From Neckera pumila (lineage: Eukaryota > Streptophyta > Bryopsida > Hypnales > Neckeraceae), in assembly GCA_963969595.1 (NCBI GenBank), contig OZ018408.1, positions 9,607,823 through 9,671,822 on the forward strand: a DNA stretch of 64,000 nt, read 5' to 3'. The notes under the pieces were generated by a model, which was not told where the DNA came from, did not search any database, and was given only the letters and a program-made list of their open reading frames with translations. Numbering within the stretch: the first letter of the stretch is position 1; each line of letters starts with the position of its first letter. Both the position numbers and the translations under genes were made by a program. Shown here piece by piece: positions 59,820-64,000 of this stretch.

Positions 59820-60626
59820 AGTACCAGTGATAGATTGAAATAGACATGGACATATAGGTCTATTACAAATTTACAATTATGGCACTCTATGGATAGTTGT
59901 TTGGATGCTAGGAGGAGTGAGTACTAGTAAATGACTATGCGTACGATATGTTTTGACTTTTGATTGGCTTCTAATATGTATGTATCTATGCTTTTTTTTA
60001 TATATCTATATCTATATCTCTCTCTCTCTCTCTCTTTCTCTCTCTATTTACGTACGATACTTGTTGATGTCTTTTCAATACCTATTATTTTGGATTCCAT
60101 ATTATGGCAATTGTGATTTGTGCCAATTATCTTGGCTATGTAACAAGTATATCATTTAAACCTATGAGGATTTTGCTCCATTGGGAAATGGTGAGACTTC
60201 CTTTTCATTTGAACATGACCTTCTCAATTGTGTTGAAAAACGAACCTCATATTGTGATTAATTGGAACTTTGAATTGTATATGACTATGAAAATTCCAAT
60301 GTGTGTTTAAGCAAAGAAAGACTATATAAAAGTTTAAAGTACGGCAAGGAGTACATTTAAATCCATGGCCAAAATGTAGTGCATTATCCATTTATAAATT
60401 TTTTTGTCATTATGTGAATGAAGAAGGCCTTGCCCTATATTTTCCATAATGAATAATTCATTAGCCATAAAATAAGTGCATGTGGGTGTGGGGACGAGAA
60501 ATGTAGAAGTTTTCAAATATGGTATGCGTAACTCTGAAAATCAATGGCGACATTCAATTTGTCACACATTTTCTATATTCCCTAAATGTCCAAGGACTTC
60601 CTCAAATTTTTGGGAGTTTACTTTGA
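59820..60626. other. Spacer between mobile elements
   Basis: AT-rich. It contains a TATC/TC microsatellite (listed separately); no gene seen. Confidence 0.4.
60000..60048. repeat. (TATC)n / (TC)n microsatellite
   Basis: tatatctatatctatatc followed by a run of tc dinucleotides. Confidence 0.95.
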
Positions 60627-61033
60627 CCCCTAAAAGCCTCTTGTCCTTTTGGGAGACAAATGCATTTTTGGGCAGGTACCTACGGGTTGAAATTTTGTCG
60701 TGATTTTTTGAAACTTTTTTGGGTGGTAGATAAATTGATTAGCTTTGTGGGAATATAATTTTTTTCACAATCGATGCTCGGGAACAAAAGTTAGGACCAA
60801 ATAAGCTCAAAACAGGGGACGGCGGGCAGCCCAAAAAAATTCTATATTTTTTTTTTTACTTTTTTAGTATTTTTTTCTCATAGATTATATTTTTTTCTAA
60901 AAAGCTTTGATTCATTTTATTTGGATTTGTTATGAGAAAGTTATGGACATTCTTGTTTTTTGAGCAGTCAGAGCATCTTTTTGAAACAAATAACTTGTAG
61001 GATTCATTTCTGAATGCAATTTTCCAAATTTTT
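60627..61033 (-). mobile_element. piggyBac-like MITE, copy 8 (first ~400 bp only)
   Basis: CCCCTAAAAGCCTCTTGTCC at the left end, preceded by TTGA (a decayed TTAA). It is co-linear with copies 5 and 7 through gggcaggtacctacgggttg and ttatgagaaagttatggac until tgcaattttccaaattttt, where the sequence changes to gcaaccctaaaccg and the CGGACG tract. The rest of the MITE may lie beyond the window's right edge. Confidence 0.7.
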
Positions 61034-61035
61034 GC

Positions 61036-61566
61036 AACCCTAAACCGAATAACCGACAGCGGATTGGCATCGGACGAATCCAACCGCATCTGCCGTTCGC
61101 TGGCGTGGGCCCCGTCCGCCAACGGAGTTGGCGTCCGAAGCACCCGACCGCGTCTGCCATCCGAAAACCTCTTCCCCGTCCGCCACCGGAGTTGGCGTCC
61201 GAAGCATCCGACCGTGTCTGCCATCCAAAAACCTCTTCCCCATCCGCCACCGGAGTTGGCGTCTGAAGTGTCTGTCCGCTTTTGCCGTCCGAAATCATCT
61301 TACCCGTCCGCCAGTGTCGCCCTCATCTGCCACCGGAGTTGGCGTCTGAAGCATTCGACCGCGTTTGCTGTCCGAAAACGTCTTCCCCGTCCGCCACCGT
61401 CGGCCCTGTTCGACCGCAGTCGTCATCCGCCAGCACCTGCCCGTCCGACGGGACTTGCCGACCGCGGCGTCCGTCAGGTCCATCCGCCGAGTCCGTCCGA
61501 CCGTCGAGACTACAACGGGAAGTCCGTTTTCCTTCCCAACGGTCAGTTCCAGCTGAAGAGTATAAA
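61036..61566 (+). promoter_or_regulatory. CCGTCCG tract with TATA box upstream of the hAT transposase
   Basis: Repeated words gtccgccaccggagttggcg, cgtccgaagcatccgaccg and cgtctgccatcc, partly in tandem with a ~60-70-bp period between 61120 and 61400. TATAAA at 61561-61566 lies about 240 bp before the transposase ATG. It begins directly at the broken MITE. Confidence 0.6.
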
Positions 61567-61803
61567 GTGCGAGGAAGGACTTATTTTCAAGCACTCCCGA
61601 TTAACTGAATGTTAAGATCTCCAAGGGCTAGGCACTGCAAATGAATTTTTGTGTCCTTTGGTTGGTGGTGTATAGTTCGGTGGAAGGGGGGGCCTTGTTT
61701 TGCAAGGCTTTGTGGAGGCATTGATTTTTTCATTGTTGACATTCTTTTATACGGTGCACATGGTTTTTGATCTTTCCAAGATCAAGGATTAGAACCGGTT
61801 AGG

Positions 61804-64000
61804 ATGAGTAAGGATTTTTCTAGTTGGTACGGGGTCCAGAAAACGGGTAAAGTACAATGCAAGGCTTGCAAGTGTGTGTTCAGCAAGAAAGTGAGCCGTA
61901 TGTTGAGTCACTTGGGATATGAAGGTCCTTCCGGTTCTCGTGATACAGGAATAAGCTTATGCTCTTGTTTGACATCTGAAATAAAAAGTTTATTTGTTCG
62001 TTGCAAGGGGCTTTTCCCACGAAAACCTGTTGCGCATGGAGTTGATGGCAATGACATGCCTATATCCAGAAGCGATCTCTCAAGGGCCCGTTTGGGCACA
62101 CCGCGTTCTACGCAAGAAGATTTATGCACAGCACCGGAAGAAATTTTGTGGGTTCCGAAGGTACACCACTCACGGAAACATCCGGTTTTAGGGAGACTCC
62201 AAGGGCATCAAGTTGTAGACCTCCTAGGATACAAATCAGTGTATTGGATGGCTTTCAAGAAGCCAATAAATGCAAATTGCATGCAACGTGGGCCCATTTT
62301 TTTTATGCAGCAAATATACCATTTTCAGTAGCTCAAAATCCAACCTTCAAAGAAGTAGTGAAGATGACGGCTGAGTGTGCAAGGCCGTACACTCCGCCCT
62401 CATACCATGATCTACGACATAAATTGCTTTAAGAAGCGAAGGTTGATCTTGCGGGGAAGTTGCATCGAATAACTGAAGACAGCGTGAGGAAGTTTGGAGC
62501 AACATTGTCCATTGATGGATGGAGCTCAATGAAGAACCGCCCATTGATAAATGCCATGCTCGTATCTTCAGTCGGTGAGCATTTCCTTGGATCCGTAGAT
62601 ACAAGTGGAGAAAAAAAGACGTCGCCGTATCTGGCTGCTATCTTGGAAAAATTTATAGAGCAAGTGGGTCCCAAAAATGTGGTGCAAGTGACTGCAGATA
62701 ATACGAATGCAAACCCAGCAGCATGGAATTTGGTATCGAGTAAATATCCACACATCTTCTTCTAAAGATGCATGGTGCACACCTTGAATTTGTTGCTCAA
62801 AGATTGGGGGGGGGCAGAAATGGATATCAGATTCAATGAAGGATGCCGAGCTTGTGGTAAACTTCTTTAGGAAAAGGCACATGCCTCTTGCTATATTTTG
62901 GAAGTACGAGACAAAGCATAGTTTATTGAAGCCGTTGAAAACCAAGTTTGCTTCTTATTTTATCATGATTGATCGCTTATTGGAGGTGAAGAGCGCAATG
63001 AGACAAAGTGTGGTGGATCCACAGTGGGTTACATACGTGAACACACTCAATGACAACAGAAAAGGCAAAGCACGCACGACATCTCGGCAAGTATACAATA
63101 TTGTTGTGGCCGAGCATTCTTGGAACCATTGGACAAATGTGCGGGAATTGACCGCCCCAGTCGTATGGGGTCTACGTGATTTGGATGCAAAAACACCATG
63201 CATGGGGAAGGTGTTGCACATTATGAGGAACTTAGAAGAACATGTCCTTCGTTTACAAATGGAACCTTTTTGTTTGGACGTTGAGAAGGCAGAACCGTTG
63301 AAGGTAGCGTTTGAAAACCGATGCAAGAAAGGAGAGACTAATCTACATTATGCAGGAGCTCTTTTGAACCCGTACCTTCTTCACGATAAAGAAATAGACG
63401 ACAATCAGAATGCAACTGATCGATGTAAGCGTGTTATAATGAAAATATGTGACCCCAAAGAGTACGCAGCGGTGGTCAAAGAATTTGTAGCCTTTCGACA
63501 TAGGGACCCTCCGTTCCACAACATGTTGGAGCCGGGTGAACAAATGCTGTCAGCACACACTTGGTGGGACTTTGAGGGGGCCTGTGGAAAACTCATTGCT
63601 CCAATCGCAAAGAGGATATTGATCCAACCGGTGTCATCATCTTCGTGTGAATGAAATTGGAGTAGCTACTCCTATGTTCACAACAAATCTCGAAACAAGT
63701 TGACGACGGAGAGGGCAGCGGACTTGGTGTATGTGTATAGCAATTCCAAAGTCGTAGCCGCATAAAAAGAGAAGGATGAGAAGAAGTGGTACCGTGACAA
63801 TGTGGACTCCGAGGAATCAGAGCTGGGGTCTGGTTCGGAGCCAGAGGATGATAGGCCTCACCCGCTAGACGAGGTCTTGAACTCCGACACAGAAGATTCG
63901 CATGATGAATCATACCGTAGTCTTAACAGGACCAATGAAGAACGAGGAGGCAATGATAGAGATGCATTTGAGTTTGGATCGGAAGGTGAGAATGATGGAT
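61804..64000 (+). pseudogene. hAT transposase (BED zinc finger, DUF659, hAT dimerisation), decayed, runs off the right edge
   Basis: ATG at 61804 opens a BED-type finger (KVQCKACKCVFSKKV, SHLGYE). After a frameshift between ~62130 and 62230, the DUF659 core follows: ANIPFSVAQNPTFKEVV, SIDGWSSMKNRPLINAML with the first catalytic Asp, and VTADNTNANPAAWNLV with the second. CMVHTLNLLLKDWG precedes a nine-G run at 62806-62814, where the frame shifts again. The frame 62836-63654 gives the insertion region and HTWWDFEG; SSSSCE then meets TGA (63652-63654) where CER is expected, continuing NWSSYSYVHNKSRNKL, the hAT C-terminal dimerisation motif. Other stops: TAA after PHIFF (62763), TAA at ~63763. 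An acidic tail reaches the window end. Inactive by itself. Confidence 0.85.

Noticed and set aside
61064..61615. 183-residue ORF and overlapping frames before the hAT transposase
   Set aside because: Same artefact: open frames through the CCGTCCG tract upstream of the transposase.

Overview
The window is nuclear DNA of a land plant. Three spliced, conserved eukaryotic genes can be read exon by exon: a plant-type villin, a 26S proteasome assembly chaperone PSMD9/Nas2, and the plant mRNA-decapping cofactor DCP5. Introns are GT-AG with one GC-AG exception, AAACCCTAA telo-box motifs lie near two of the genes, and the transposons include a BED/DUF659-type plant hAT. The very AT-rich intergenic DNA and the presence of TTAA-flanked piggyBac-like elements would suit a non-seed plant (bryophyte, lycophyte or fern), but the species cannot be fixed from the sequence alone.

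Layout. 0.2-7.9 kb: villin on the minus strand; the start codon is at 5870, the 5' leader lies to the right, and the last exons run off the left edge. 8-17 kb: AT-rich DNA with two copies of a ~0.93-kb TTAA-flanked MITE, a Mutator-type MITE with 9-bp target duplication and a small CACTA-type foldback. 17.3-19.0 kb: PSMD9 (minus), five exons that sum exactly to 218 codons. 19-35 kb: repeats (truncated MITE, a 1.1-kb Tc1/mariner-like foldback built of inverted 3+3 subrepeats, a ~150-bp degenerate tandem array at 31.3-33.5 kb, a second Mutator MITE) and one doubtful gene around 24.1-24.6 kb. 35.3-39.9 kb: DCP5 (plus), ten exons that sum exactly to 673 codons.

41-64 kb is accessory DNA made of nested mobile elements. 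Four long, mostly intronless and now decayed ORFs each start about 0.2-0.3 kb downstream of a GC-rich tract built from CGGACGG/CCGTCCG words; three of the four tracts have a clear TATA box at the ORF-proximal edge. The ORFs are: a protein with a C-terminal protein-kinase-like lobe (minus, 44.8-46.3 kb); two proteins sharing a ~130-residue N-terminal block I do not recognise, one ending in an Asp run plus a Gly/Tyr/Ser-rich tail (minus, 48.4-49.7 kb) and the other in a coiled coil, a RING finger and a basic nuclear-localisation-like tail (plus, 57.0-59.8 kb); and a hAT transposase (plus, 61.8 kb to the window edge). This set of mobile ORFs under a common promoter type is the best candidate for something undescribed.

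The strongest single observation is an internal control. The 926-bp TTAA MITE at 53.87-54.79 kb sits in a repeat whose other copy, at 51.69 kb, lacks it and carries one TTAA exactly where the filled copy carries TTAA-element-TTAA. The three host genes have unrelated jobs (actin bundling, proteasome base assembly, mRNA decapping) and do not form a functional cluster.
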